Shown here one piece after another: positions 1 to 6,823 of a DNA stretch of 9,860 nucleotides; the first letter of the stretch is position 1, and every line of letters starts with the position of its first letter. Origin of the DNA: Syntrophomonadaceae bacterium. Its GTDB lineage: Bacteria > Bacillota > Dethiobacteria > DTU022. The notes under the pieces were generated by a model. The model was not told where the DNA came from. It ran no database searches and worked only from the letters and a program-made list of their open reading frames with translations. The stretch is taken from NCBI GenBank assembly GCA_007131435.1, contig SLQM01000117.1, positions 1 through 9,860 on the forward strand, read 5' to 3'. Both the position numbers and the translations under genes were made by a program.

Positions 1-28
1 CTTTCGTCTCTTGGGCGAAGGTTTTTTT
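1..28 (+). terminator. Intrinsic terminator hairpin upstream of leuA (possible T-box terminator)
   Basis: Bases 1-8 can pair with 14-21 (two internal G-U pairs and one T-G near the base) around a 5-base loop, and seven T residues follow at 22-28, which is the form of a Rho-independent terminator. The 5' arm may begin before the window. No gene end is visible upstream, so it could close a preceding gene or be the terminator half of a leader controlling leuA. The 5' arm (CTTTCGTC) resembles the terminators that follow the T-box sequence in Bacillota amino-acid leaders, but the T-box itself and the specifier loop would lie outside the window, so that identity is inference. Confidence 0.6.
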
Positions 29-145
29 ATTAAAGGATTAAAAGCTTTTAGCCCTGTTTTTAGTGAATAACTAACCTGATTTTACTATGGCAAAGGTATG
101 TTACAGTTCGAAGTTAAGAAAAATGGTTATAAGGAAGTGATTACT

Positions 146-1681
146 GTGAGTGAAATAAATGGTGCTAATAAAATATTTTTATTCGACAGTACTTTACGGG
201 ATGGTGAGCAGACGCCGGGAGCCCGTCTTAATTATGATGAAAAGTTAGAGGTTGCCCGCCAACTGGCCCGCCTTGGGGTTGATATTATCGAAGCAGGTTT
301 TCCTGTCTCGTCACCGGGAGAACTTAAAGCTGTTAATGCTATCGCCAGGGAAGTCAAAGGGCCGGTTATTTGCGGCCTGGCCAGGGCCGTCCAGGGCGAT
401 ATTGATGCTGCCTGGGAAGCAGTAAAAGACGCCGAGCGTCCCCGCATCCATGTTTTTCTCGGCGCATCTGATATACATATGGAGCACAAATTGAGAAAAG
501 ATCCTGCCTTACTTTTAGAACAGGGCGTAGAAGCGGTAAAATATGCCCGCAAGTATACTGATGATGTCGAATATTCTCCTGAAGATGCAACAAGGGCAAG
601 GGATGAATATCTTTATGAACTTCTTGAAGCGGTTATAAAAGCCGGCGCGACTACTATTAATATTCCGGATACAGTTGGATATGCCGTACCCGAGGAGTTT
701 GGAGCCTTAATCAAGCGACTGCGCGACAATGTGAGCGGTATGGACCAGGTTACCCTCAGTGTGCATTGCCATAATGATTTAGGAATGGCAGTGGCAAATT
801 CGTTAGAAGCAATTAAAAATGGCGCCAGGCAGGTTGAATGCAATATTAACGGCATCGGTGAAAGGGCCGGTAATGCTGCGCTGGAGGAAATAGCTGTAGC
901 TCTGCGCATTCGTCAAAATCACTTCCCCTACTATACCGATATTAATTTTTCTGAAATTTACAGGACCAGCCGCCTGGTAAGCAAGTTAACCGGTATATCT
1001 ATACCTTCCAACAAGGCTGTAGTTGGCCTGAATGCTTTTTCACATTCCTCGGGCATACATCAGGATGGTATCCTGAAAAATAAGGAAACCTATGAAATTA
1101 TTGATGCAGAATTTATAGGGGGCAAAGCAGCACAGCTTTGCCTTACAGCACGATCTGGCCGCCATGCTGTTCTGGATCAGCTGAAACAGTTAAACTATTC
1201 TTTAAGTGAAGAGCAGCTGGAAACTATCTATGAGCACTTTGTTAACCTTGCCGATAAGAAAAAAGAAGTTTACCCGGAAGATCTTGAAGCGTTAGTCATG
1301 GATCACCTCTCCTTCACCGAACCGAGATACAGGCTTGATTACCTGCAGACAATCAGCGGCAGCAAAAGTATCCCTGCAGCAGTTATTCGGCTTAGAAAAG
1401 AAGATGAAAGCACAGTTGAAGAAGTGGCAGTTGGAGCCGGTCCAATCGATGCAGCCTACAACGCTATTAATAAAATAACCGGCCTCAGCATAGGATTAGA
1501 GAAATACAGGATCAATGCTGTTACACAGGGGCGTGATGCTCTTGGAGAAGTCCAGGTTGAAATGTCATACCAGGATAGAACCATTAGTGGGCGCGGTACA
1601 AGCACGGATATTATTGAAGCAAGTGTAAAGGCATATCTTAACGGGTTAAATAAACTGCTCAGAATGAATGGCTATAGCTAG
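146..1681 (+). CDS. leuA: 2-isopropylmalate synthase
   Basis: Catalyses condensation of acetyl-CoA with 2-oxoisovalerate to 2-isopropylmalate, the first committed step of leucine synthesis, in the cytoplasm. With the GTG start at 146 the protein is 511 residues, the usual LeuA size. The N-terminal TIM barrel has the family signature FDSTLRDGEQTPG (residues 13-25) and the metal ligands D14, H207 and H209 (in HCHND) and N243 (in GERAGN). A linker subdomain (about 298-340, SHSSGIHQDG and ARSGRHA) leads to the C-terminal LeuA dimer/leucine-feedback domain (about 410-506). The sequence GEQTPG argues against citramalate synthase. An in-frame ATG at 98 would add 16 residues, but its only purine-rich sequence is directly adjacent to it. 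GTG 146 has AAGGAAGTGA at 131-140 at good spacing and places the signature where LeuA proteins normally have it. No leuC, leuD or leuB follows; lexA does, with its own promoter. Function is secure; the start is likely. Confidence 0.95.
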   Translation: MSEINGANKIFLFDSTLRDGEQTPGARLNYDEKLEVARQLARLGVDIIEAGFPVSSPGELKAVNAIAREVKGPVICGLARAVQGDIDAAWEAVKDAERPRIHVFLGASDIHMEHKLRKDPALLLEQGVEAVKYARKYTDDVEYSPEDATRARDEYLYELLEAVIKAGATTINIPDTVGYAVPEEFGALIKRLRDNVSGMDQVTLSVHCHNDLGMAVANSLEAIKNGARQVECNINGIGERAGNAALEEIAVALRIRQNHFPYYTDINFSEIYRTSRLVSKLTGISIPSNKAVVGLNAFSHSSGIHQDGILKNKETYEIIDAEFIGGKAAQLCLTARSGRHAVLDQLKQLNYSLSEEQLETIYEHFVNLADKKKEVYPEDLEALVMDHLSFTEPRYRLDYLQTISGSKSIPAAVIRLRKEDESTVEEVAVGAGPIDAAYNAINKITGLSIGLEKYRINAVTQGRDALGEVQVEMSYQDRTISGRGTSTDIIEASVKAYLNGLNKLLRMNGYS

Positions 1682-1698
1682 AATTTGCTGAAAAAAAC

Positions 1699-1710
1699 AA
1701 ACAACAGTTT
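1699..1710. promoter_or_regulatory. Candidate LexA operator (SOS-box-like palindrome)
   Basis: The sequence AAAC-AACA-GTTT is a palindrome with a 4-base centre, the geometry of the Bacillota SOS box GAAC-N4-GTTC, with one symmetrical change in each half-site. It overlaps the proposed -35 region of the lexA promoter, where a repressor would block transcription, and LexA proteins commonly repress their own gene. The palindrome extends imperfectly outward (AAAAC at 1694-1698, GTTTT at 1713-1717), so it could instead be a weak AT-rich hairpin ending leuA transcription. No perfect GAAC-N4-GTTC is present upstream of lexA. Confidence 0.4.
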
Positions 1711-1736
1711 AAGTTTTAATTCCAATATGTTATAAT
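1708..1736 (+). promoter_or_regulatory. lexA promoter (extended -10, sigma-A type)
   Basis: A perfect -10 hexamer TATAAT lies at 1731-1736, preceded by the extended -10 dinucleotide TG at 1728-1729 with one base between. A weak -35 (TTTAAG, 1708-1713) sits 17 bases upstream. The distance to the TTG start at 1773 gives a short leader of about 30 bases. The promoter shows that lexA need not depend on readthrough from leuA. Confidence 0.7.
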
Positions 1737-1772
1737 TATCTGGATAAAAGCTTTTTCAGGAAGGGTGATTTT

Positions 1773-2381
1773 TTGGAACCGCTAACAGATAAGCAAAAGA
1801 AAGTTTTAAAATATATTGTAGATGAAGTTGCGCGCTGTAATTACCCCCCTTCTGTCCGTGAAATTGGCAGGGCCCTGGGCATCAGTTCTACTGCTACAGT
1901 TCATAGCCACCTCGACATACTTGAAAAAAAAGGTTATATCTCAAAGCTTCCGACAAAACCAAGGGCTATTAAAATTCTCAGAGATTCTGAAGGAGTTCCC
2001 GAGAAAAAATGCGCCTATGTGCCGCTGGTGGGAAGAATTACTGCCGGCCTACCCATCTTGGCTGATGAACACAAGGAAGGTTATTTCCCAGTTCCAGAAT
2101 ATTTAATTTCCGGTGAAGGATGTTTCGCTTTAAAAGTTATTGGTGAAAGCATGATTGGCGCCGGGATATATAATGGAGACTACGTTATTGTCAGGCAGCA
2201 AAGCAGTGCAGACAATGGCGACATAGTGGCTGTTTTAATTGAAGATGAAGCTACAGTCAAGAGATTCTATAAAGAGAATAACATTTACCGCTTACAGCCT
2301 GAAAATGACTCTTATGCGCCATTACTGGTGAATGAAGTTAACATCCTCGGTAAGGTTATTGGCCTTTTTCGCAAAATGTAA
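1773..2381 (+). CDS. lexA: LexA repressor (SOS regulator, self-cleaving)
   Basis: Represses SOS DNA-damage genes and is inactivated when RecA-ssDNA filaments stimulate its autocleavage; cytoplasmic, acts as a dimer. The 202-residue protein is of normal length. Residues 1-68 form the winged-helix DNA-binding domain, including YPPSVREIG and the recognition region SSTATVHSHL (38-47). The C-terminal S24-type peptidase domain has the Ala91-Gly92 cleavage bond in GRITAGLP, the nucleophile Ser126 in GESM and the catalytic Lys163 in TVKRF, so autocleavage should be intact. The start is TTG, supported by AGGAAGGGTGA at 1758-1768 about 5 bases upstream. It has its own promoter and a candidate operator. 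It converges with hflX, with 37 bases between the two stops. Confidence 0.97.
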   Translation: MEPLTDKQKKVLKYIVDEVARCNYPPSVREIGRALGISSTATVHSHLDILEKKGYISKLPTKPRAIKILRDSEGVPEKKCAYVPLVGRITAGLPILADEHKEGYFPVPEYLISGEGCFALKVIGESMIGAGIYNGDYVIVRQQSSADNGDIVAVLIEDEATVKRFYKENNIYRLQPENDSYAPLLVNEVNILGKVIGLFRKM

Positions 2382-2401
2382 TTCATTTTTTATAGCCTTA
2401 C
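2350..2401. repeat. Imperfect inverted repeat across the lexA stop, possible bidirectional terminator
   Basis: Bases 2350-2359 (GTAAGGTTAT) pair with 2392-2401 (ATAGCCTTAC), a 10-bp stem with one T-G pair. Nested inside, AAAATG at 2373-2378 pairs with CATTTT at 2384-2389 across a 5-base loop, followed by two more T residues. The structure covers the lexA stop and most of the 37-base gap to the convergent hflX stop. No standard GC-rich hairpin with T-tract is present for either gene, so this is the only candidate 3'-end structure. Its stems are AT-rich and the outer loop is long, so a terminator role is weakly supported. Confidence 0.3.
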
Positions 2402-2418
2402 TTATATCAGCAATTATT

Positions 2419-3696
2419 CTACCCTGGTTTGCATCTATAAACTTCGTAACGTGAAAGAGTTTCTCTGTCCAAGGTTGTTCTTATTTCCAGGTAATCATCC
2501 TGGTAGCTGATGATCTCAAAGCTATCGGCTTTTTGCAGTTCAGAGATGGTTTTACCTTCATTATATGGAATAAATAGCTTTACTGAGTACCGTTTAACCT
2601 TTATTGCTTCTAAAACAGCTTCTTTTAGATTTTCGATTCCCCTGCCTGTAAGCCCAGAAATATAAAGCGCGTTCGGGTATTCCCTTTCTAAATGGGTTAT
2701 AGTTAAACTATCATCCAGCAAATCGATTTTATTAAAGACTAAGATTTCTTTTTCATGGTAATCAGACACAAGTGTTGCAAGATGTTGGCGTACCACTGCC
2801 GCATGGTTATTATAATCCGGGTGACTCAGGTCAACCAGGTGCAGTATAATATCTGCTGCTGCTATTTCTTCAAGCGTAGCCCGGAAAGCTGACACGAGTT
2901 GATGTGGCAGTTTTTCAATAAAACCTACTGTATCTGTGAAAAGCACTTCAGTGCGATCATTTAGCATACCTCTGCGCACCATTGGATCCAGTGTGGCAAA
3001 CAGCTTGTCTTCTGTATAAAGGTCTGAACCGGTCAAGGTGTTTAAAAGCGTGGATTTGCCTGCGTTCGTATAACCTACAAGGCTCACAACCGTACAACGG
3101 TTTTTCTTTCGTCTTTGCCTTTGCAGGTTTCTTTGTTTTCGTAATTGTACAATCTCTTTTTTTAATTCACTAATTCTGCGCCTGATTACCCTTCGATCAA
3201 TTTCTAGCTGGGTTTCTCCAGGCCCCCTTGTTCCTATTCCACCGCCCAATCTTGAAAGCTGGTTGCCCAATCCAATCAGCCTGGGCAGAAGGTACTGCAG
3301 CTGTGCTAATTCAACCTGCAGCTTACCTTCTCTCGATAAGGCCCGTCGGGCAAAAATATCAAGTATCAGGGCTGTTCTGTCAATAACCTTGAGATTAATT
3401 AGGCGATCAAGGTTTCTGAGCTGAGAAGGCGTAAGTTCGTCATTAAAAATAACCAGGTCCGCTCCTCTCATTTCTGCAAGAGCGGCTAGCTCTTCAGCCT
3501 TTCCCTTGCCGATATAATATGCAGGATCTGTTTTTTCTCGCTTTTGGATTACTTTATCCACTGCTTCAGCGCCCGCTGTATCAGCAAGTAAGGCGAGCTC
3601 AGTTAAAGAATATTCAATATCTCCCTGGTTTTTCTGTAGCTCGAGCCCTACAAGTATAGCTTTTTCTCGATCTATAAGACCCACATCCTTAATCAC
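2419..3696 (-). CDS. hflX: GTPase HflX
   Basis: Ribosome-associated TRAFAC-class GTPase; family members bind the 50S subunit and split stalled or hibernating ribosomes. With the GTG start at 3696 it has 425 residues, a normal length. It has an N-terminal HflX domain (about 10-150), the glycine-rich connector GGGIGTRGPGETQLE (151-165) followed by a basic helical stretch, then the G domain: G1 VGYTNAGKST (207-216), switch I around TLDPMVRR, G3 DTVGF (255-259), G4 NKID (322-325), G5 SGLTG (347-351), and a short C-terminal domain. The reading frame stays open to a TTG at 3744, but that codon lies in the loop of the terminator after hfq, and family members usually begin just before the equivalent of EKAILVGLEL. 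GTG 3684 is another option. No start has a convincing Shine-Dalgarno sequence. The product is certain; the 5' end is not. Confidence 0.93.
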   Translation of the reverse strand: MIKDVGLIDREKAILVGLELQKNQGDIEYSLTELALLADTAGAEAVDKVIQKREKTDPAYYIGKGKAEELAALAEMRGADLVIFNDELTPSQLRNLDRLINLKVIDRTALILDIFARRALSREGKLQVELAQLQYLLPRLIGLGNQLSRLGGGIGTRGPGETQLEIDRRVIRRRISELKKEIVQLRKQRNLQRQRRKKNRCTVVSLVGYTNAGKSTLLNTLTGSDLYTEDKLFATLDPMVRRGMLNDRTEVLFTDTVGFIEKLPHQLVSAFRATLEEIAAADIILHLVDLSHPDYNNHAAVVRQHLATLVSDYHEKEILVFNKIDLLDDSLTITHLEREYPNALYISGLTGRGIENLKEAVLEAIKVKRYSVKLFIPYNEGKTISELQKADSFEIISYQDDYLEIRTTLDRETLSRYEVYRCKPG

Positions 3697-3705
3697 AATA
3701 TATAA

Positions 3706-3757
3706 AGTGCCTACTGATGCATATAAAGACAAAAAGGCACTCAAAAGCCAAGTGCCT
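3706..3757 (-). promoter_or_regulatory. Three-copy alternating repeat, possible attenuator ahead of hflX
   Basis: In the transcript sense the word AGGCACT occurs at 3757-3751, its complement AGTGCCT at 3741-3735, and AGGCACT again at 3712-3706. The middle copy can pair with the first (part of the 10-bp terminator stem) or with the third (7 bp plus a possible G-U, 22-base loop), but not with both. The third copy carries the only AGG near the proposed hflX GTG at 3696. The arrangement is visible directly; a regulatory role is inferred. Confidence 0.35.
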
Positions 3758-3760
3758 TTT
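3731..3760 (-). terminator. Intrinsic terminator after hfq
   Basis: Transcript bases 3760-3751 (AAAAGGCACT) pair perfectly with 3741-3732 (AGTGCCTTTT) around a 9-base loop, and the T-rich run TTTTTGTCTTT continues downstream. It lies 20 bases after the hfq stop and before hflX, so it should end or reduce transcription of the miaB-to-hfq series. The hairpin is symmetrical and would also have T residues on the + strand, but no + strand gene ends nearby. Confidence 0.85.
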
Positions 3761-3780
3761 ATTATTTATGTTCATTAACT

Positions 3781-4050
3781 TTAAACGTTTTCTTCTGCAG
3801 CAAGCTCTGTATCTTCAGCCTCTTCATCAGGCGCCCTGAGGTTAATATTACGCATGGGTATGATTGTAGATACTGCATGCTTATAGACTAATTGCTGCTT
3901 CCCCTCTACTTCCAGCATTAATGTAAAGTTGTCAAAACTACGGACAACTCCTTTAATCTGGTAACCGTTAACTAAAAAAACTGTTGTTAGCATGTTTTCT
4001 TTGCGAGCCTGGTTAAGAAAAGTATCCTGTAAATTTATTGCGCCTTTCAT
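3781..4050 (-). CDS. hfq: RNA chaperone Hfq
   Basis: Sm-like protein forming a hexameric ring that binds A-rich and U-rich RNA and, in many bacteria, helps small RNAs pair with mRNAs. The 89 residues include the N-terminal helix with Q8 and D9 (proximal U-binding face), the Sm1 segment (about 21-50, with D40 and F42), and the Sm2 motif YKHAVST (56-62, with Y56, K57 and H58). The rim patch is RKEN (16-19), as in Bacillus-type Hfq, and carries fewer arginines than the RRER patch of enterobacteria. The tail (from about 74) is short and strongly acidic. The ATG start has AGAAGGGAG about 8 bases upstream. It follows miaA by 34 bases, the same neighbour as in many bacteria, and is followed by a strong terminator. 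Confidence 0.97.
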   Translation of the reverse strand: MKGAINLQDTFLNQARKENMLTTVFLVNGYQIKGVVRSFDNFTLMLEVEGKQQLVYKHAVSTIIPMRNINLRAPDEEAEDTELAAEENV

Positions 4051-4084
4051 TGATTGGGCTCCCTTCTAATCTATTTCTATAAAA

Positions 4085-5056
4085 TTAATTATTCGCCTGG
4101 GTTAGCAGTAAATCCTTCACCTTTTTGTAAATTATTTCAGATAATATGTTATTCGAATTATCTTCGGAAACTTCTAACCAGGTGATGCTTTTATCACCCC
4201 TGAACCAGGTAAGCTGCCTTTTAGCAAGGTTCCTGGTCTGTTTTTTAATTTCATAAACAGCATTATCATAGCTTATTTCTCCGGACAGGTATGACAGTAA
4301 CTGTCGATAACCAAGAACCTGCATACCGGGGCTATCTTTCCCATATCCTTTAGAAATCAGCATTTTGACCTCATTTTCAAGGCCTTTTAAGAGCATGTTA
4401 TCAACACGTTTATCTATCCTTGAATATAAACTGGTGCGATCCATTTTAAGTGCAAATGTCAATGTAGTATAGAATGATTCATCGGTTCTTGTATCTCTTA
4501 CCTGTTGGGAAATTGGCCTTCCTTCCAGGTCATAAACTTCAAGAGCCCTGATAATTCGCCTTTTGTCATTTGGATGGATTATTTCTGCTGCAGCAGGATC
4601 AATCATTTTCAGCTTCTCGTACAATGATTCTAATCCCTCTTTTTCTGCAATCTGCAGGTAATATTTTCTGAGGCTGCTATCGGCTCCCTGTAAACCAAAA
4701 GCATAATGCTCCTTAACTGCTTTTATATATAAGCCGGTACCGCCAACAAGAAAAGGTAACTTGCCTGCAGTCCATACCATTTCGATTGCTTCATAAGCTT
4801 TCTTTTGATAATCTGCTACGCTAAAATAGCAATCCGGGTTAACTAAATCTATTAAATGATGCCTGACCAGTTTTTGATCATGCAGCGAAGGCTTGTCGGT
4901 TCCTATATCAATTAACCGGTATACCTGTGCAGAATCAGCGCTAATTATATCTGTGTTTAATATTTTTGCTAACTCCATGGCCAGTGATGATTTACCCACG
5001 GCAGTAGGGCCACATAAAATTAAAAGCGGTATTTTATGTCCATTATTCCCGTTCAT
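4085..5056 (-). CDS. miaA: tRNA dimethylallyltransferase MiaA
   Basis: Transfers a dimethylallyl group from dimethylallyl diphosphate to N6 of adenosine 37 in tRNAs reading UNN codons, giving i6A37, the substrate of MiaB. With ATG 5056 the protein has 323 residues. Visible motifs are the P-loop GPTAVGKSS (16-24), the DSAQVY segment with the catalytic Asp41, IGTDKP (51-56), VGGTGLY (104-110), RRIIRALEVY (166-175), LGYRQL (248-253) and a basic tRNA-contacting stretch ending in QLTWFRGD (281-288). An in-frame ATG at 5089 would add 11 residues and overlap mutL by 25 bases, but it has no ribosome binding site. ATG 5056 has AAGGGGAG upstream (spacing about 12) within the mutL end. It is therefore preferred, leaving 8 bases after the mutL stop. 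Confidence 0.95.
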   Translation of the reverse strand: MNGNNGHKIPLLILCGPTAVGKSSLAMELAKILNTDIISADSAQVYRLIDIGTDKPSLHDQKLVRHHLIDLVNPDCYFSVADYQKKAYEAIEMVWTAGKLPFLVGGTGLYIKAVKEHYAFGLQGADSSLRKYYLQIAEKEGLESLYEKLKMIDPAAAEIIHPNDKRRIIRALEVYDLEGRPISQQVRDTRTDESFYTTLTFALKMDRTSLYSRIDKRVDNMLLKGLENEVKMLISKGYGKDSPGMQVLGYRQLLSYLSGEISYDNAVYEIKKQTRNLAKRQLTWFRGDKSITWLEVSEDNSNNILSEIIYKKVKDLLLTQANN

Positions 5057-5064
5057 CTCTCTAT

Positions 5065-6822
5065 CTATCTCCCCTTGCGCTGAAACCATTTTTCAATCTG
5101 GCTGCGGTTGAATCTTATAGTGGTAGGCCTTCCGTGGGGACAATAATCTGAGTTTGGAGTTTGTATTAATTCTTTAATCAGTTTTTCCATTTCTTCACGG
5201 GATAAAGGCTGCTTAGCCTTAACGGAGCGATGACAGGCAATATTTTTACGGATCAACTTTTCGTATTCATCATTATTATCACAATCTGAAGCTAATATAT
5301 TCTCAATTAAATCATAAATCTGCTCACTGCTTGTATCAGTGCTAAAATTGAAGGGTACAGACCTGATGACATAGCTATCTTCACCGATCCACTCCAAATG
5401 AAAACCATGATCGTTCAAGACGGGAATCAAATCCTGTAACCTGTCGCTCCATGACGGCGGAAACTCTATTTTAAATGGCATGATAAGTTGAATACTGTTT
5501 TTATTAGAATCAGCTCCACTGTTGCGTTCGAGTACGTCATAATTAATTCTCTCATGAGCTGCATGCTGGTCTATGAGGAGCAGCTCATCACCTTTCTGGA
5601 CAAGCAGGTAGCTTTGGAGGAACTGACCTATCAACCGGTATGATTCGGTATAACTTTCACCCATTAAATATCCTGGCTTGACAGATAAAAGATCATGAAC
5701 CGTGTCGCTTGTATGATCGGTTTTATATGTGGCCTCCGGTAAGGTTTTTTCCCATAAAAAGGTGGTTTGAAGACTATTAAGAGGTGGTTCTAGATCATAA
5801 TTGAAGTCTGTTAACCTTTTCGGGCTTCCTGGACTGTCCTGAACGGATTGTTTTACAGCACGATATACGATATTCTTCACAGTTTCCGGTTCTAGAAAAC
5901 GTATTTCTGTTTTGGCAGGATGTACATTAACATCTAATTTGGCAGGAGGTATGGAAAGCCATAAGACAGCAATGGGATGCCGCTGCCTGGGGATAAGATC
6001 TGAATAAGCTCGCTCAATAGCATTTGTAAGCATTGCATTCTTTACAAGGCGGCCATTAACAATTAGTGTAATCCAGCGTCTTGAAGAACGGGTTAAATGT
6101 GGAGCGGAAATGTATCCATCCAGCCTGATGTCAAGATCACTTTTTTTCCGGCTTATTTTAATCATTGCTTTGGCGCTATCATTGCCATATAGCGCTCCGA
6201 TAACATGGAGTAGATTTCCGTCGCCCGTAGTTTTAATTACATCGCGTTTGCCGCTGTTTAGCTTGAAAGCAATTCCTGGATAAGCTAAGGAAATTTCCGA
6301 TAAGAGTGAGCTAATTTTTGCAGATTCTATAGAGTCTGCCCGTAAAAACTTCAATCTGCCAGGGGTATTAAAAAAAAGGTCTCTTACTACTACCCTGGTC
6401 CCTTTTGGGGCCCCCGCTTCTGTTTGCTCAACTAATTCTCCACCTTCAAATACTATTTTTGAAGCAGCAAGTGACTCTTCATTCCGAGAAGTTAGCTCGA
6501 CTTTTGAAACCGCAGCTATACTTGGCAGAGCTTCACCCCTAAAACCTAAGCTGGCAAGGCTATCAAGGTCTTTAATTGCGTTCAATTTACTGGTTGCAAA
6601 TCTTTTGAAAGCCAGTGATAGATCTGCCGGTTTTATACCATTACCATTATCGGTAACTGCTATAAAATTTTTACCTCCACCCTCTATTTCAACTGAAATT
6701 ATTGTAGCACCGGCGTCTATAGAATTCTCTACCAGTTCTTTAACAACAGAGGCAGGATTTTCTATTACTTCGCCGGCTGCTATTTTTTCTGCAGTTAACT
6801 TGTCGAGAATCTTGATATCCAT
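5065..6822 (-). CDS. mutL: DNA mismatch repair protein MutL
   Basis: Links MutS mismatch recognition to strand removal. The 585-residue protein has an N-terminal GHKL ATPase with E29 and N33 in the KELVEN segment, DNGNG (58-62), RFATSKL (74-80), GFRGEAL (93-99), and FNTPGRLKFL (151-160). The transducer domain (about 210-330) ends near DVNVHPAKTEIRF, a linker covers about 335-390, and the C-terminal dimerisation/endonuclease domain follows. That domain has DQHAAHE (418-424), ACH (529-531), CPHGRPT (561-567) and FNR (571-573), the metal-binding motifs of MutL nicking endonucleases, which fits an organism without MutH. One departure is Asp429 where the DQHA(X)2E(X)4E motif normally ends in Glu. 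The ATG lies one base after the mutS stop (TAAGATG) with AGGAA in the mutS end, so translational coupling is likely. Confidence 0.97.
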   Translation of the reverse strand: MDIKILDKLTAEKIAAGEVIENPASVVKELVENSIDAGATIISVEIEGGGKNFIAVTDNGNGIKPADLSLAFKRFATSKLNAIKDLDSLASLGFRGEALPSIAAVSKVELTSRNEESLAASKIVFEGGELVEQTEAGAPKGTRVVVRDLFFNTPGRLKFLRADSIESAKISSLLSEISLAYPGIAFKLNSGKRDVIKTTGDGNLLHVIGALYGNDSAKAMIKISRKKSDLDIRLDGYISAPHLTRSSRRWITLIVNGRLVKNAMLTNAIERAYSDLIPRQRHPIAVLWLSIPPAKLDVNVHPAKTEIRFLEPETVKNIVYRAVKQSVQDSPGSPKRLTDFNYDLEPPLNSLQTTFLWEKTLPEATYKTDHTSDTVHDLLSVKPGYLMGESYTESYRLIGQFLQSYLLVQKGDELLLIDQHAAHERINYDVLERNSGADSNKNSIQLIMPFKIEFPPSWSDRLQDLIPVLNDHGFHLEWIGEDSYVIRSVPFNFSTDTSSEQIYDLIENILASDCDNNDEYEKLIRKNIACHRSVKAKQPLSREEMEKLIKELIQTPNSDYCPHGRPTTIRFNRSQIEKWFQRKGR

Positions 6823-6823
6823 C

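Noticed and set aside
87..140. A 17-codon ORF (ATG 87 to TGA 138-140) just upstream of leuA, as a possible leader peptide
   Set aside because: It has no ribosome binding site, only one leucine codon, and no hairpin after it, so it does not fit a leucine attenuator peptide.
98..145. Upstream ATG 98 as the leuA start
   Set aside because: Its ribosome binding sequence would be directly adjacent to the ATG, and the extra 16 residues are not expected for LeuA; GTG 146 has a well-spaced AAGGAAGTGA.
40..1755. The palindrome AAAAGCTTTT, preceded by GGAT, occurs at 40-49 (before leuA) and again at 1746-1755 (before lexA)
   Set aside because: Short AT-rich palindrome; two copies in AT-rich leaders are not enough to claim a shared site.
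3697..3744. TTG 3744 as the hflX start
   Set aside because: It lies in the loop of the hfq terminator and would add 16 hydrophobic residues not expected in HflX; it is kept only as an alternative.
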